The position numbers and the translations under genes were made by a program. From positions 62,001 to 126,000 of the forward strand of contig NZ_CANMUW010000014.1 in NCBI RefSeq assembly GCF_947501225.1: a stretch of 64,000 bases of DNA, given 5' to 3'. The stretch is from an uncultured Shewanella sp. (GTDB lineage Bacteria > Pseudomonadota > Gammaproteobacteria > Enterobacterales > Shewanellaceae). Below the pieces are notes generated by a model that searched no databases, was not told where the DNA came from, and saw nothing but the letters and a program-made list of their open reading frames with translations. This document shows positions 9,182 to 17,289 of the stretch, piece after piece; position 1 is the first letter of the stretch, and every line of letters begins with the position of its first letter.

Positions 9182-9472
9182 CTACTTCGCAGCCTGCACT
9201 TTCTTCCGTTCTGCCGTATAAGCCCACCAAACCTTGGGGTCATCACCATTGATAAAGCTTGTAACTGAAATAAACACATCGATGACACACGGGTCATGCC
9301 TGCAGCCGGTTAAAATGCAGAGCCTCTCATACATCTCATACGGATCCAGCCCCACAAGATCGTCGGGCTTCTCTATACCAAGCAACTCCAGATCGGCGGC
9401 ACCAGCCTTACCTATATTTGGAAGGTCAGTGAGCCTCCTAACATTTTCACGAACAACTTTACTCGGATTCAT
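9182..9472 (-). CDS. Helix-hairpin-helix Cdd1-like protein (cassette gene)
   Basis: A 96-residue protein with a helix-hairpin-helix core: VRRLTDLPNIGKAGAADLELLGI, in which LPNIGKAGA is the hairpin, then DPYEMYERLCILTGCRHDPCVIDVF. This pattern is that of the Cdd1 / pathogenicity-locus family (PF11731). HhH modules commonly bind DNA, but the function of this family is not established. ATG 9472 lies 5 bases after an attC R' core (GTTAGAT). The stop lies just before the R'' core of the next site, so the gene fills a complete cassette. It probably relies on read-through from outside promoters. Confidence 0.82.
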   Translation of the reverse strand: MNPSKVVRENVRRLTDLPNIGKAGAADLELLGIEKPDDLVGLDPYEMYERLCILTGCRHDPCVIDVFISVTSFINGDDPKVWWAYTAERKKVQAAK

Positions 9473-9477
9473 GGTTC

Positions 9478-9577
9478 ATCTAACGCCCTGCTAATAAGTT
9501 AACCGCTGCTGGCGGGCGATTTGCTCTGCAAATGGCGTGACAGCCTTGGTGAATCTGAATTCAGAGTCTTGTTAAAC
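9478..9577 (-). other. attC-like site 2, between ankyrin and HhH cassettes
   Basis: Read on minus, R'' is GTTTAAC (9571-9577) and R' is GTTAGAT (9478-9484); both match the attC consensus cores RYYYAAC and GTTRRRY. The ankyrin stop codon TAA (9572-9574) lies within R''. The centre holds a perfect ATTTGC/GCAAAT hairpin with a TCT loop, flanked by partly paired arms. Total length is 100 bases, in the attC range. Confidence 0.75.
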
Positions 9578-10174
9578 ATTTTCTATACCGGTAATTTGCA
9601 CAACTTTTAAATACCATTGATACTGTTCACTATATTTTTTTACTCCAGCATTACCATACTTTCTAAGCATGTCCAGTGGAGTATATCCCCACTTGTTTTT
9701 ATGGGTTAACGAAGCTCCAGCCATAATTAGGTAGTGTGCGATATCAAAGTTTTTAACAGCAATGGCTGTGTGCAGAGCTGTTCCTTCACTATCATCTAAT
9801 TCGTCTAGTCTGGCTCCTGCAACCACAAGAATTTTCACATTGCTTAATCTCGAGTGTTTAGACGCTTCAAAAAGAATAGTCTTACTTTCATAGCCATCTA
9901 GCGTATTTGGATTTCCACCGTACTTTAAAGCTAGCTTTAGATAATTTGGGTCTCTATGGACGGCTGCCAACTCCAACACAACAGGTCTCTGGCTAGGCTC
10001 TCCATTCTCATCCCTATAATTTGGATCTACACCTAACTTCAATAGCTCTTCAAATTTCTCCAAATTACTTTCTCTAATTGAAACTAATAGCTCAATACCT
10101 AAATTTGATTCTGATTCATTTCCAAATGAACAAAAGGACATAGTAGAGAATATGAATAGCAAAAATATCTTCAT
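9572..10174 (-). CDS. Exported ankyrin-repeat protein (cassette gene)
   Basis: A 200-residue protein from ATG 10174, starting with a Sec-type signal (MKIFLLFIFSTMSFCSFG). About four ankyrin units follow: IRESNLEKFEELLKLGVDPN, the PNYLKLALKYGGNPN unit, the SNVKILVVAGARLDE unit, and TALHTAIAVKNFDIAHYLIMAGAS with TPLDML. A longer frame to 10270 runs through an attC-like site and is rejected. The start lies 6 bases after a consensus GTTAGGC core. The gene is visibly more AT-rich than its neighbours, fitting acquisition. Ankyrin proteins bind other proteins; no partner is apparent. Confidence 0.82.
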   Translation of the reverse strand: MKIFLLFIFSTMSFCSFGNESESNLGIELLVSIRESNLEKFEELLKLGVDPNYRDENGEPSQRPVVLELAAVHRDPNYLKLALKYGGNPNTLDGYESKTILFEASKHSRLSNVKILVVAGARLDELDDSEGTALHTAIAVKNFDIAHYLIMAGASLTHKNKWGYTPLDMLRKYGNAGVKKYSEQYQWYLKVVQITGIENV

Positions 10175-10179
10175 GAAAT

Positions 10180-10244
10180 GCCTAACATTTGTATAGTGCG
10201 CATACGCGTATATTTGGTAAAACGCGCATGCACATTTATTAAAC
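10180..10244 (-). other. attC-like site 1, upstream of the ankyrin cassette
   Basis: Read on minus, R' is the classic GTTAGGC (10180-10186) and the opposite end is GTTTAAT (10238-10244; RYYYAAC with the last base changed). The arms pair imperfectly: GCATACGCGT against GCATGCGCGT after reverse complement, 9 of 10. At 65 bases it is a short attC. It would be the remnant of a lost upstream cassette. Confidence 0.65.
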
Positions 10245-10840
10245 CCATTATCTAAGCCTAGCCTTAGCAAAGCTATTGATTAATAAGCACTCTATCAGAG
10301 TGGCGTAGAAAAAACGAGCACTCTTAATCGAAAAATGCGCATTGATATGTAACCCCAAAGCTTAGTGTTAACAACAAAGCTTATGGTTAACGGCAAAGCC
10401 TCATCGAAGAGAGAAACAACCCGGTGTAGATGCGGCTGTGGCCGTTGACAGCTTGGCGAGGTATCACTAAGTGATACTCTCCGAGCGAGAGATAGGGATA
10501 TCGAACTGGCATTTAAACATGGAGGTTGTTTGCCATCGTCGAGCTTACAAGGCCGAAAATGTTCCCTACATTTCACGGCATTCTCACCATCCATGGCGGT
10601 CAGATGTACTTGCAACGGTATCCATACCTAAAGGCCAGTTCAGCATCCATGCTTCTCGTTCATAAGCTCAGAAACCTGAGGTTTCTATTCACCGTGCCAC
10701 AGAAGTATCTGCACATACGTCGTTCATTCACATCCATGTGACCACGACATTTGTATATCCCTATACAGCACCCGCCGGAGGCGATAGATAGCCATGAAGG
10801 TTCAAGCTGGCTCCCTTTACAAAAAATAAGTTCAGGATGA
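10245..10840. other. Non-coding flank of the accessory island, CYTH side
   Basis: About 600 bases between the cassette array and the CYTH gene. Repeat copy B occupies 10421-10789. The 10280-10400 stretch has short near-repeats (AAGCTTAGTGTTAAC, AAGCTTATGGTTAAC) but no supported gene; it may be debris of earlier cassettes. Confidence 0.45.
10421..10789 (+). repeat. Modular repeat, copy B
   Basis: Counterpart of copy A (8743-8998) in opposite orientation, sharing block 1 (hairpin 10462-10476 through GGAGGTTGTTTG) and block 2 (CGTTCATTCACATCC to CTATACAGCACC). It carries a longer, unrelated spacer between the blocks. Block 2 contains the near-perfect palindrome TCACATCCATGTGA. The frames that cross it are not conserved between copies, arguing for a structural rather than coding element. 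Confidence 0.8.
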
Positions 10841-11398
10841 CTAGTCAGAAAGGCTATTCGAGTTAGCCTGTAACTCGCGATAAGAGCGGGTTTCCAACTG
10901 AGATGAATCCAGCCCCAGAGTTGCTGCCAGCTCAAGCAGCTGCTGCCGATACCCGGCCAGCCTGTGCTCATCGTCGGTCATGATGGCAAGCTCGGCAAAG
11001 TCCCCTATCCCCTCGAGGCGATCCACTGTCACATGAAACTCACCCAGAAAGTAGATGCTGCGGATCTTCTTCATCTCTAATACACGCTCAAACCCCATGG
11101 TTTGCAACATGCTGCAGGCTTTCTCTGCGTCAGTAATATCTACCGCCTCACACCTGTCCGCTTCCGGGCCCTTTACAATCCAGAGCTTGATCCCCGAGGG
11201 TTGCATATTGCGGATACAAACGCTCTTGTTCTCTCCCTTCAACTCCCCAGCAGGCAGGTCGAAATACCTATCATGCTCCAGATTATCTTCCAGCATGATC
11301 TCTGGGCTCATGGATTTAAGACGCGACAGAAACTGAACTCTTGAGGATAGACGATATTTAAATTCCACCTCATATCTGCCTTTGAAGTGCTCTGACAT
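10841..11398 (-). CDS. CYTH-domain protein (class IV adenylate cyclase-like)
   Basis: A 185-residue CYTH (CyaB/thiamine-triphosphatase) fold protein. The hallmark ExExK motif is visible near the N-terminus as YEVEFKYRL, followed by YFDLP, VCIRNM and LWIVKGPE strands, and VTVDRLEGIGDFAELAI with acidic metal and triphosphate ligands. Such enzymes act on triphosphate substrates: cAMP formation, thiamine triphosphate or polyphosphate hydrolysis. The exact reaction cannot be told by eye. ATG 11398 is preferred over an upstream start at 11467, because the longer N-terminus lacks family features. Confidence 0.8.
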   Translation of the reverse strand: MSEHFKGRYEVEFKYRLSSRVQFLSRLKSMSPEIMLEDNLEHDRYFDLPAGELKGENKSVCIRNMQPSGIKLWIVKGPEADRCEAVDITDAEKACSMLQTMGFERVLEMKKIRSIYFLGEFHVTVDRLEGIGDFAELAIMTDDEHRLAGYRQQLLELAATLGLDSSQLETRSYRELQANSNSLSD

Positions 11399-11663
11399 AA
11401 CCGTTTCAGCCTCTGGTTTTAATGGGTTAATTGAATGGATGCTCGAGTGAAATAATCCATAGGGCAAACATTATAAGCATGATAATTCATGGCGTTGGAA
11501 ATCTTGAGTGAATTTTGTGACAGCGACTTGTGGGTCAATATTACATATAAACTAACCTTATTATGGCTTTATTGGCTCCTGCCTCACAAAAAAACAACTA
11601 TCACAGGCGGTAGATTAATCTGTCGTGCTAACCTGCCTTACAGTCAATTGAAGGAGTATGACC

Positions 11664-12599
11664 ATGACACGCCCAATTATTCTCGATTGTGATCCGGGAC
11701 ACGATGATGCAATAGCGCTCATTCTCGCCTTAAGCAGCGACGCATTCACCCCACTTGCTGTAACGACCAGTGCCGGCAATCAGACACCGGATAAGACGCT
11801 CAACAATGCCCTTAGGGTGTTAACACTCTTAGACAGAGGCGATATCCCTGTCGCGGCGGGTGCACCTAAACCTCTCTCGAGAGAGCTGATCATCGCCGAT
11901 AACGTTCACGGCGAAACCGGACTCGATGGCCCCGAGCTACCCGATCCCGGTTTTGAGCCGGTCTCTATGACGGCCATTGAGCTGATGGCATTAAAGCTTC
12001 GCGAAAGTCAGGCTCCGGTAACTCTGGTACCCACAGGTCCGCTGACCAATATCGCCATCTTGCTCACCAGTCATCCCGAGCTGCACGAGAAGATAGAACG
12101 TATCGTGCTCATGGGCGGTGCCGCCGGCGTAGGCAACTGGACTCCGGCCGCAGAATTTAATATCTATGTCGATCCAGAAGCCGCCGATATCGTCTTTAAA
12201 TCCGGCATCCCCATCACCATGTGTGGTCTGGATGTAACCCACGAAGCGCAGATCATGGATGAGGACATCGAGCGGATCCGTGCAATCGATAACCCTATCG
12301 CCTTATGCGTAGCTGAACTTCTGGACTTCTTCATCCTCTATCACAGAGATCCTAAGTGGGGCTTTACCGGGGCACCACTGCACGATCCCTGCACCATCGC
12401 CTGGCTGCTCAAGCCTGAACTGTTCCAGACCCAGGAGTGCTGGGTTGGCATAGAGACAAAAGGCGAGCATACTCAAGGGATGACAGTTGTCGATCGCCAT
12501 CAACTCACCGGTAATGAGACTAACGCCACAGTAGTGTTTAACCTCGACCGACAAGGGTTTGTCGACCTGTTAGTTGAACGGTTACAAGCATATAACTAA
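11664..12599 (+). CDS. Nucleoside hydrolase (IunH/Rih family)
   Basis: Hydrolyses ribonucleosides to base plus ribose. The family's N-terminal calcium-binding signature is intact (ILDCDPGHDDAIAL), as are NVHGETGLDGPELP, PTGPLTNIAILL, AEFNIYVDPEAA and the C-terminal LHDPCTIAWLL. Start ATG 11664 has AAGGAG seven bases upstream; the ATG at 11658 is too close to it. The 311 residues equal the usual Rih length. A ribokinase follows 155 bases downstream, so the released ribose can be phosphorylated at once. Purine versus pyrimidine preference cannot be called. Confidence 0.9.
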   Translation: MTRPIILDCDPGHDDAIALILALSSDAFTPLAVTTSAGNQTPDKTLNNALRVLTLLDRGDIPVAAGAPKPLSRELIIADNVHGETGLDGPELPDPGFEPVSMTAIELMALKLRESQAPVTLVPTGPLTNIAILLTSHPELHEKIERIVLMGGAAGVGNWTPAAEFNIYVDPEAADIVFKSGIPITMCGLDVTHEAQIMDEDIERIRAIDNPIALCVAELLDFFILYHRDPKWGFTGAPLHDPCTIAWLLKPELFQTQECWVGIETKGEHTQGMTVVDRHQLTGNETNATVVFNLDRQGFVDLLVERLQAYN

Positions 12600-12754
12600 C
12601 AGCCGGACAATAATCTGTCGTTCTGTTTGTTGTGCGGCTACAGGCATATCGTCATTAGACAGACGAAGCTCTGTCTGATTACCTGCTATCAGCTGCCCGA
12701 CTGCCGGAGCTGTGGATGGCTCGACTACAGGGACATAGTGAATAGGGGAAAATC

Positions 12755-13660
12755 ATGAGCAGACTCGTCATCTTAGGTAGCGCTAATGCCGACCATGTGA
12801 TGTCACTCGACTATCTTCCAGCTCCGGGGCAGACCCTGATGAGCCGGGATTACCGGCTCGAGCACGGCGGCAAAGGGGCAAATCAGGCCGTTGCCTGTGC
12901 CAGATTGCGCCAACCGGGAAACAGGGTCGACTTTATCTGCCATCTGGGAGCCGACGCAATTGCCGATCAGATGACCCAAAGCTGGTGTGATGATGGTATT
13001 CACCCCGAGGGTATCACTAAGGTCGAAGGCATGAGCACCGGCACGGCGATGATCTTTGTCGGTGCAGATGGCGAGAACAGTATCGGAGTTTCACTTGGCG
13101 CCAACGCCAGCTTAACCACACAAGCGCTCGAGCAACACCAGATGTTACTGGTCAATGCCGATTGGCTACTGGTGCAGCTGGAAACCCCGACCACGACCGT
13201 GGCTCAGGCACTCAAATCAGCAAAGAAACATGGTGCGAACACCCTGCTAAACCCAGCCCCCGCCACTGTACTTGGCACCGAGATCTACAGATGGGTCGAT
13301 ATTATCACCCCAAATGAGACCGAAGCCGAGACGATAACGGGAATAGAGGTCTGTGATGAGAGTACGGCAAAGCTGGCGGCGCAAATGCTTCACCAGCTGG
13401 GGCCAGAGACAGTGATCATCACCCTGGGCTCCCGGGGAGCGTATTTAAGCTGTGCCGAGTTTGAGGGGATGGTCGGTGGCGTCGATGTTAAACCCATAGA
13501 TACCGTCGGCGCCGGAGATACCTTTAACGGTGCCTTGATGGTAGCCCTGAGTGAAGATATGGCGATGCGTGATGCGGTAGAGTTTGCTAACCGCGCCGCA
13601 GCCATTGCGGTAACCCGGCCCGGAGCACAAAGAAGTATCCCCTACCGTCACGAGCTCTGA
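12755..13660 (+). CDS. rbsK: Ribokinase
   Basis: PfkB-family sugar kinase, 301 residues, phosphorylating ribose to ribose-5-phosphate. Seen are the N-terminal substrate segment SANADHVMSLDYLPAPGQT, the GGKGANQAVA signature with its di-glycine hinge, ITPNETEAE, and the C-terminal catalytic motif DTVGAGDTFNGAL containing the base Asp and anion hole. Placed after a nucleoside hydrolase, it completes nucleoside salvage to the pentose-phosphate pool. A strong hairpin terminator follows at once. Confidence 0.9.
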   Translation: MSRLVILGSANADHVMSLDYLPAPGQTLMSRDYRLEHGGKGANQAVACARLRQPGNRVDFICHLGADAIADQMTQSWCDDGIHPEGITKVEGMSTGTAMIFVGADGENSIGVSLGANASLTTQALEQHQMLLVNADWLLVQLETPTTTVAQALKSAKKHGANTLLNPAPATVLGTEIYRWVDIITPNETEAETITGIEVCDESTAKLAAQMLHQLGPETVIITLGSRGAYLSCAEFEGMVGGVDVKPIDTVGAGDTFNGALMVALSEDMAMRDAVEFANRAAAIAVTRPGAQRSIPYRHEL

Positions 13661-13675
13661 CCTGCAGACAGACAG

Positions 13676-13711
13676 ATAGAAAGCACTTCGCTTCAGTGCT
13701 TTCTATTTTTT
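13676..13711 (+). terminator. Terminator after rbsK
   Basis: A 12-bp perfect stem (ATAGAAAGCACT / AGTGCTTTCTAT) with a 7-base loop followed by a T-run, starting 16 bases after the rbsK stop. Confidence 0.88.
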
Positions 13712-14083
13712 ACTTTCACCTCTTTTGTTACTCCAGCTTTTCAATCTCGATAGCTCAATCTGATTGACCAAAGGCGCTGGCACAGGCTAAAGCCTGAGCT
13801 ACCGGAGGAGGCTGCGTTTAAGAAAGCTTGCAGATCTGAGCTCAAATATAGAACGGCAAATAGAGATACCAGAATCAGTCCCGCTATTTCCCAACTCATT
13901 TTAACGATTCATAAAATTTTACCTATACTTTTTAAGAATAATTCAGCAGGAGCGAGATTTATTTATGAAAGGGTAAATTAAGCTCCTGTATAAGTGTTGT
14001 TTCACAGTGCCAGATACACTTGTGTGATAACTTTACGCCCCTTCAAAAAAAGCTTAACAGATCAGTTCAACAACGGAGCCAGC
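13712..14083. other. Intergenic region upstream of the symporter
   Basis: About 370 bases with no supported gene. The AT-rich stretch near 13895-13980 probably contains the symporter promoter, but no clear box pair was identified. An in-frame extension of the symporter to 13994 is disfavoured. Confidence 0.35.
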
Positions 14084-15310
14084 GTGGGAATTCGAAATAA
14101 AAACTTAATGCACAACATAGGTCTTCAGGTGGTTATCGCCATGATAATAGGTGCATTAGTGGGCCTTTTCATGGGAGAGAGTGCCGCCGTATTCGGGCCT
14201 CTGGGTACCATATTTATTCATCTGATCAAGATGCTGGTCATCCCCTTAGTCGTGGTATCTATTATCGCCGGCGCAGCCAGCTTAGGCGACAGCCCCTCTG
14301 CCGGTAAGATAGGTATAGGTACATTCGCCTTCTTTATTATCACCTCCGGCATAGCAGTCACACTCGCACTGGTGATGGGCAACATATTCAAACCCGGCGC
14401 CGGTGTCGATTTCACCGCCCACGGTGAATCTCTCACCAAGGTCACCGCGGAGCAGGGCGCCCTGCCCGGTGCCATGGATACCCTGATAGGCATGATCCCA
14501 ACCAATGTGTTCGAATCTATGACCTCGGGGAATATCCTGCAGATCCTGGTGTTCTGTATCTTCTTCGGTATCGCACTGACTAAGGTTAAAGGTGACGGTG
14601 CCAAGCCTATCATCAGTGCCCTCAACACCATAGTCGACGCCTTCGTGTGGATGATCAACTGCGTGATGATCATCGCCCCTATCGGGGTTTTCGGCCTGAT
14701 GGCGGAATCTGTAGGCTCATTTGGTTTTCAGGCCTTGGAGGTGGTGTTAAAGCTATTCGTCGTATTCGTGGTGGCGATTCTTATCTATGCCTTCATCTTC
14801 TTCCCGCTTGTGGTGAAGTTCTTCTCCAACGTCCCGGCAATGAAGTTTGTCTCGGCGATGAAAAAGCCCCAGGCGATGGCACTCTCTACCGCATCATCTA
14901 TGGCGACTCTACCGGTCACCATGGAAACCTGTGAAGAGGAGCTCGATGTATCCAAGGCGACCGCCGCCTTCGTACTGCCCCTTGGCGCGACCATCAACAT
15001 GACAGGTAACGCCATCTACTATGGCCTGGTCGCCATGTTTTTCGCCCAGATGTACCATGTCGATCTGACCATGATGGCCTACGCCGCCATCATCTTTACC
15101 TCGACACTGGGCGCTATCGGACAAGCCGGTGTACCCGGCCCCTCTTTCCTTGTTGTGGCGGTACTGCTGGCAGCCGGGATCCCAATCGATGGCCTGCCGC
15201 TCCTGTTCGCCCTGGACCGTGTATTTGACATGATCCGTACCTCACTCAACATCACAGGCGACGCCGTCTGTGCCGTGGTGATGGACAGATTCAACCCTGA
15301 ACATAAGTAG
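14084..15310 (+). CDS. Dicarboxylate/amino-acid:cation symporter (DAACS family)
   Basis: GltP/DctA-type inner-membrane transporter importing dicarboxylates or acidic/neutral amino acids with protons or sodium. About eight hydrophobic segments and re-entrant loops are visible. The family's serine-rich tip STASSMATLPVTME and the NMTGNAIYYG and GPSFLVVAVLLAAGIP segments are present. GTG 14084 is chosen because GGAG lies five bases upstream; it gives 408 residues and a normal N-terminus, whereas the frame from 13994 adds 30 unrelated residues. The substrate is not assignable. It is monocistronic, with its own terminator. Confidence 0.88.
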   Translation: MGIRNKNLMHNIGLQVVIAMIIGALVGLFMGESAAVFGPLGTIFIHLIKMLVIPLVVVSIIAGAASLGDSPSAGKIGIGTFAFFIITSGIAVTLALVMGNIFKPGAGVDFTAHGESLTKVTAEQGALPGAMDTLIGMIPTNVFESMTSGNILQILVFCIFFGIALTKVKGDGAKPIISALNTIVDAFVWMINCVMIIAPIGVFGLMAESVGSFGFQALEVVLKLFVVFVVAILIYAFIFFPLVVKFFSNVPAMKFVSAMKKPQAMALSTASSMATLPVTMETCEEELDVSKATAAFVLPLGATINMTGNAIYYGLVAMFFAQMYHVDLTMMAYAAIIFTSTLGAIGQAGVPGPSFLVVAVLLAAGIPIDGLPLLFALDRVFDMIRTSLNITGDAVCAVVMDRFNPEHK

Positions 15311-15367
15311 TCACAGCCACAACGAAGGTTTGTATCCATGGCAAACCTTTATAAGTGTTCCTGACAC

Positions 15368-15405
15368 AAAAAAGCCCCTCTACCGAAAGGTAGAGGGGCT
15401 TTTTT
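15368..15405 (+). terminator. Bidirectional terminator between the symporter and puuC
   Basis: Long GC-rich stem (AAGCCCCTCTACC / GGTAGAGGGGCTT) with a GAAA loop, A-run before and T-run after, so it can stop both converging transcripts. A 9-base near-tandem repeat of AGAACTT type follows at 15418-15450. Confidence 0.92.
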
Positions 15406-15451
15406 GGAGCTAGTGCTTAAAACTTAAAACTTAGAACTTAGAACTTAGAAC

Positions 15452-16963
15452 TCAATCCAACGCAATCCAGGTTGCCTTGATCTCGGTGTACTTATCGAAC
15501 GCATGCAGCGACTTGTCACGGCCGTTGCCCGACTGCTTATAACCGCCGAAGGGGGCCGTCATGTCGCCACCATCATAATGATTAACCCAGACCATACCAC
15601 TACGCAGCGCCTTGGCCGTCTTATGAGCCTTACTGATATCCGATGTCCACACCCCGGCCGCCAGACCATAGATGCTGTCGTTACCTATCTCTATCGCCTG
15701 CTCCATGCCATCGAAGCTGATAACCGACAGTACCGGACCAAATATCTCCTCTTTAGCGATCGTCATTGCGTTATTCACCCCTGAGAAGATGGTCGGTTCG
15801 ACATACACACCGCCACTTTCCGCCATCACCTGAGCGCCACCTAATACAAGTTCGGCTCCCTCCTGGACGCCGGAGCGAATGTAACTCAGCACATTGTCCA
15901 GCTGCTGCCTGTCCACAACGGCGCCACAGGTCGTATCCGGATCCAGCGGATGACCCGGCTGCCAGGCCTTAAGCTCTTTCGCGATCAGCTCAAGCAGCTC
16001 ATCTTTCACGCCCGCCTCGACCAGCAATCGGGAACCCGCGGTGCAGACCTCCCCCTGATTGAATGCGATGGCTGAGGCGGCGGCTTCGGCGGCCTTCTGC
16101 AGGTTTGGTGCATCGTTGAAGACAATATTCGGGCTCTTGCCCCCCGCCTCAAGCCAAACCCGTTTCATGTTTGACTCGCCGGCGTAGATCATCAACTGCT
16201 TGGCTATCTTTGTCGACCCGGTAAATACCAGGGTATCTACATCCATATGCAGAGCCAGCGCCTTACCCACGGTATGACCGAATCCCGGAAGCACATTCAA
16301 CACCCCCTTGGGGATCCCGGCCTCAACAGCGAGCTGAGCCATACGAATCGCCGTTAACGGCGACTTTTCCGAGGGCTTTAAGATGACACTGTTACCCGTG
16401 GCCAGCGCCGGTCCAAGCTTCCAGCAAGCCATCAGGATAGGGAAGTTCCACGGCACAATCGCCGCCACCACACCAACGGGCTCACGGGTGATCATGCCAA
16501 TCTCATTGTGCGACGTGGGGGCTATCTCATCATAGACCTTGTCGATTGCCTCACCGGACCAGCGAATAGCGCGTGCGGCACCGGCCACATCGACACTGCC
16601 CGAGTAACGTATGGGTTTCCCCATATCTAAGGTCTCTAGCAGTGCAAGCTCATCCCGGTTTTGCTCCAGTAAATCTGCGAAACGTATCAATACCTGCTTA
16701 CGTTTCACCGGTGGCAGCATAGACCAGCTCCCCTCGTCGAACGCTTTTCTTGCGCTATCGACGGCAATGTCTGCATCTTCCGGTGAGCAACTCGCTACCT
16801 GACACAGTACCCGGCCATCGATGGGGCTCACACACTCAAAGGTCTCACCCGATACCGAAGGCTGATATTCGCCATCGATGAATGCTGCGGATTTTATCCC
16901 CCCTTCATCGATTAACTTATCGGCTAAGCTTTGCCACTGTTCGCGATTTGTAGGTGTACTCAT
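15452..16963 (-). CDS. puuC: Gamma-glutamyl-gamma-aminobutyraldehyde dehydrogenase PuuC
   Basis: NAD(P)-dependent aldehyde dehydrogenase, 503 residues, oxidising the PuuB product to gamma-glutamyl-GABA. The catalytic Cys307 (FNQGEVCTAGSR), base Glu272 (LEAGGKSPNIV) and VFTGSTKIAKQ cofactor turn are all intact, and PWNFP is present. PuuC/KauB enzymes also accept 3-aminopropanal and similar omega-aminoaldehydes, which fits the neighbouring beta-alanine genes. It is divergent from the aminotransferase gene across PuuR-like boxes, and lies 6.8 kb from puuB because accessory and other genes intervene. Confidence 0.88.
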   Translation of the reverse strand: MSTPTNREQWQSLADKLIDEGGIKSAAFIDGEYQPSVSGETFECVSPIDGRVLCQVASCSPEDADIAVDSARKAFDEGSWSMLPPVKRKQVLIRFADLLEQNRDELALLETLDMGKPIRYSGSVDVAGAARAIRWSGEAIDKVYDEIAPTSHNEIGMITREPVGVVAAIVPWNFPILMACWKLGPALATGNSVILKPSEKSPLTAIRMAQLAVEAGIPKGVLNVLPGFGHTVGKALALHMDVDTLVFTGSTKIAKQLMIYAGESNMKRVWLEAGGKSPNIVFNDAPNLQKAAEAAASAIAFNQGEVCTAGSRLLVEAGVKDELLELIAKELKAWQPGHPLDPDTTCGAVVDRQQLDNVLSYIRSGVQEGAELVLGGAQVMAESGGVYVEPTIFSGVNNAMTIAKEEIFGPVLSVISFDGMEQAIEIGNDSIYGLAAGVWTSDISKAHKTAKALRSGMVWVNHYDGGDMTAPFGGYKQSGNGRDKSLHAFDKYTEIKATWIALD

Positions 16964-17289
16964 GATGACCTCTTAACGGGTGATTTAATAATTTATAGCT
17001 TCGCCGATACCAACTAACGGGGAAGATGCTGAGTCATTCTTACTGCCAAGAAGCGACTCCAGCGCCACCCCTCCAAGCTCTGACCAAGCGCACAGTAAAG
17101 ATTTCCGAGCACCAGATTACGCCTTTACCCGACCATTTTTCAACATCAGTTTCAATATATTTTACAAAAATTCACATTTTGCTATAAATAAATGAACAAA
17201 AAGCTTTCATGTTCATTATTTCTAACATAGCATGGAAAATATCAACCGCTCACAATAACAACGAATAACATTGAATCGGGGTATATGCT
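16964..17289. other. Divergent promoter region, puuC / aminotransferase
   Basis: 326 bases, strongly AT-rich from 17130 to 17230, with no gene. It contains the best PuuR-like operator pair in the window (17184-17224), listed separately. The left half (16964-17100) is less AT-rich and shows no recognisable signal. Confidence 0.5.
17184..17224. promoter_or_regulatory. PuuR-like inverted operator pair, puuC / aminotransferase
   Basis: ATAAATAAATGAACA (17184-17198, 11/15 against the E. coli PuuR site AAAATATAATGAACA) faces a second box at 17210-17224. On minus that box reads TAGAAATAATGAACA and matches 12/15. The ATGAACA cores are 11 bases apart. The site lies between the divergent puuC and aminotransferase genes, so one repressor could control both. 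Confidence 0.62.

Larger units (their letters stand above)
9095..10244 (-). mobile_element. Integron-type cassette array without integrase (CALIN-like)
   Basis: Three attC-like sites (9095-9175, 9478-9577, 10180-10244) all point the same way and enclose two single-gene cassettes read on the minus strand. Each start codon lies within a few bases of an R' core (GTTAGGC, GTTAGAT). One stop codon lies inside the next R'' core, the packing expected of integron cassettes. No tyrosine recombinase (IntI) or attI is in the window, so the array would be classed as a cluster of attC sites lacking an integrase. It sits between inverted modular repeats. Confidence 0.72.

Noticed and set aside
10295..10741. 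Several 60-100 codon frames across repeat copy B on both strands
   Set aside because: No ribosome sites, no family resemblance, frames differ between the two repeat copies, and the region's conserved feature is the hairpin.
15418..15450. Short near-tandem AGAACTT repeats after the symporter terminator
   Set aside because: Too short and degenerate for a CRISPR or regulatory array; treated as a simple-sequence patch.
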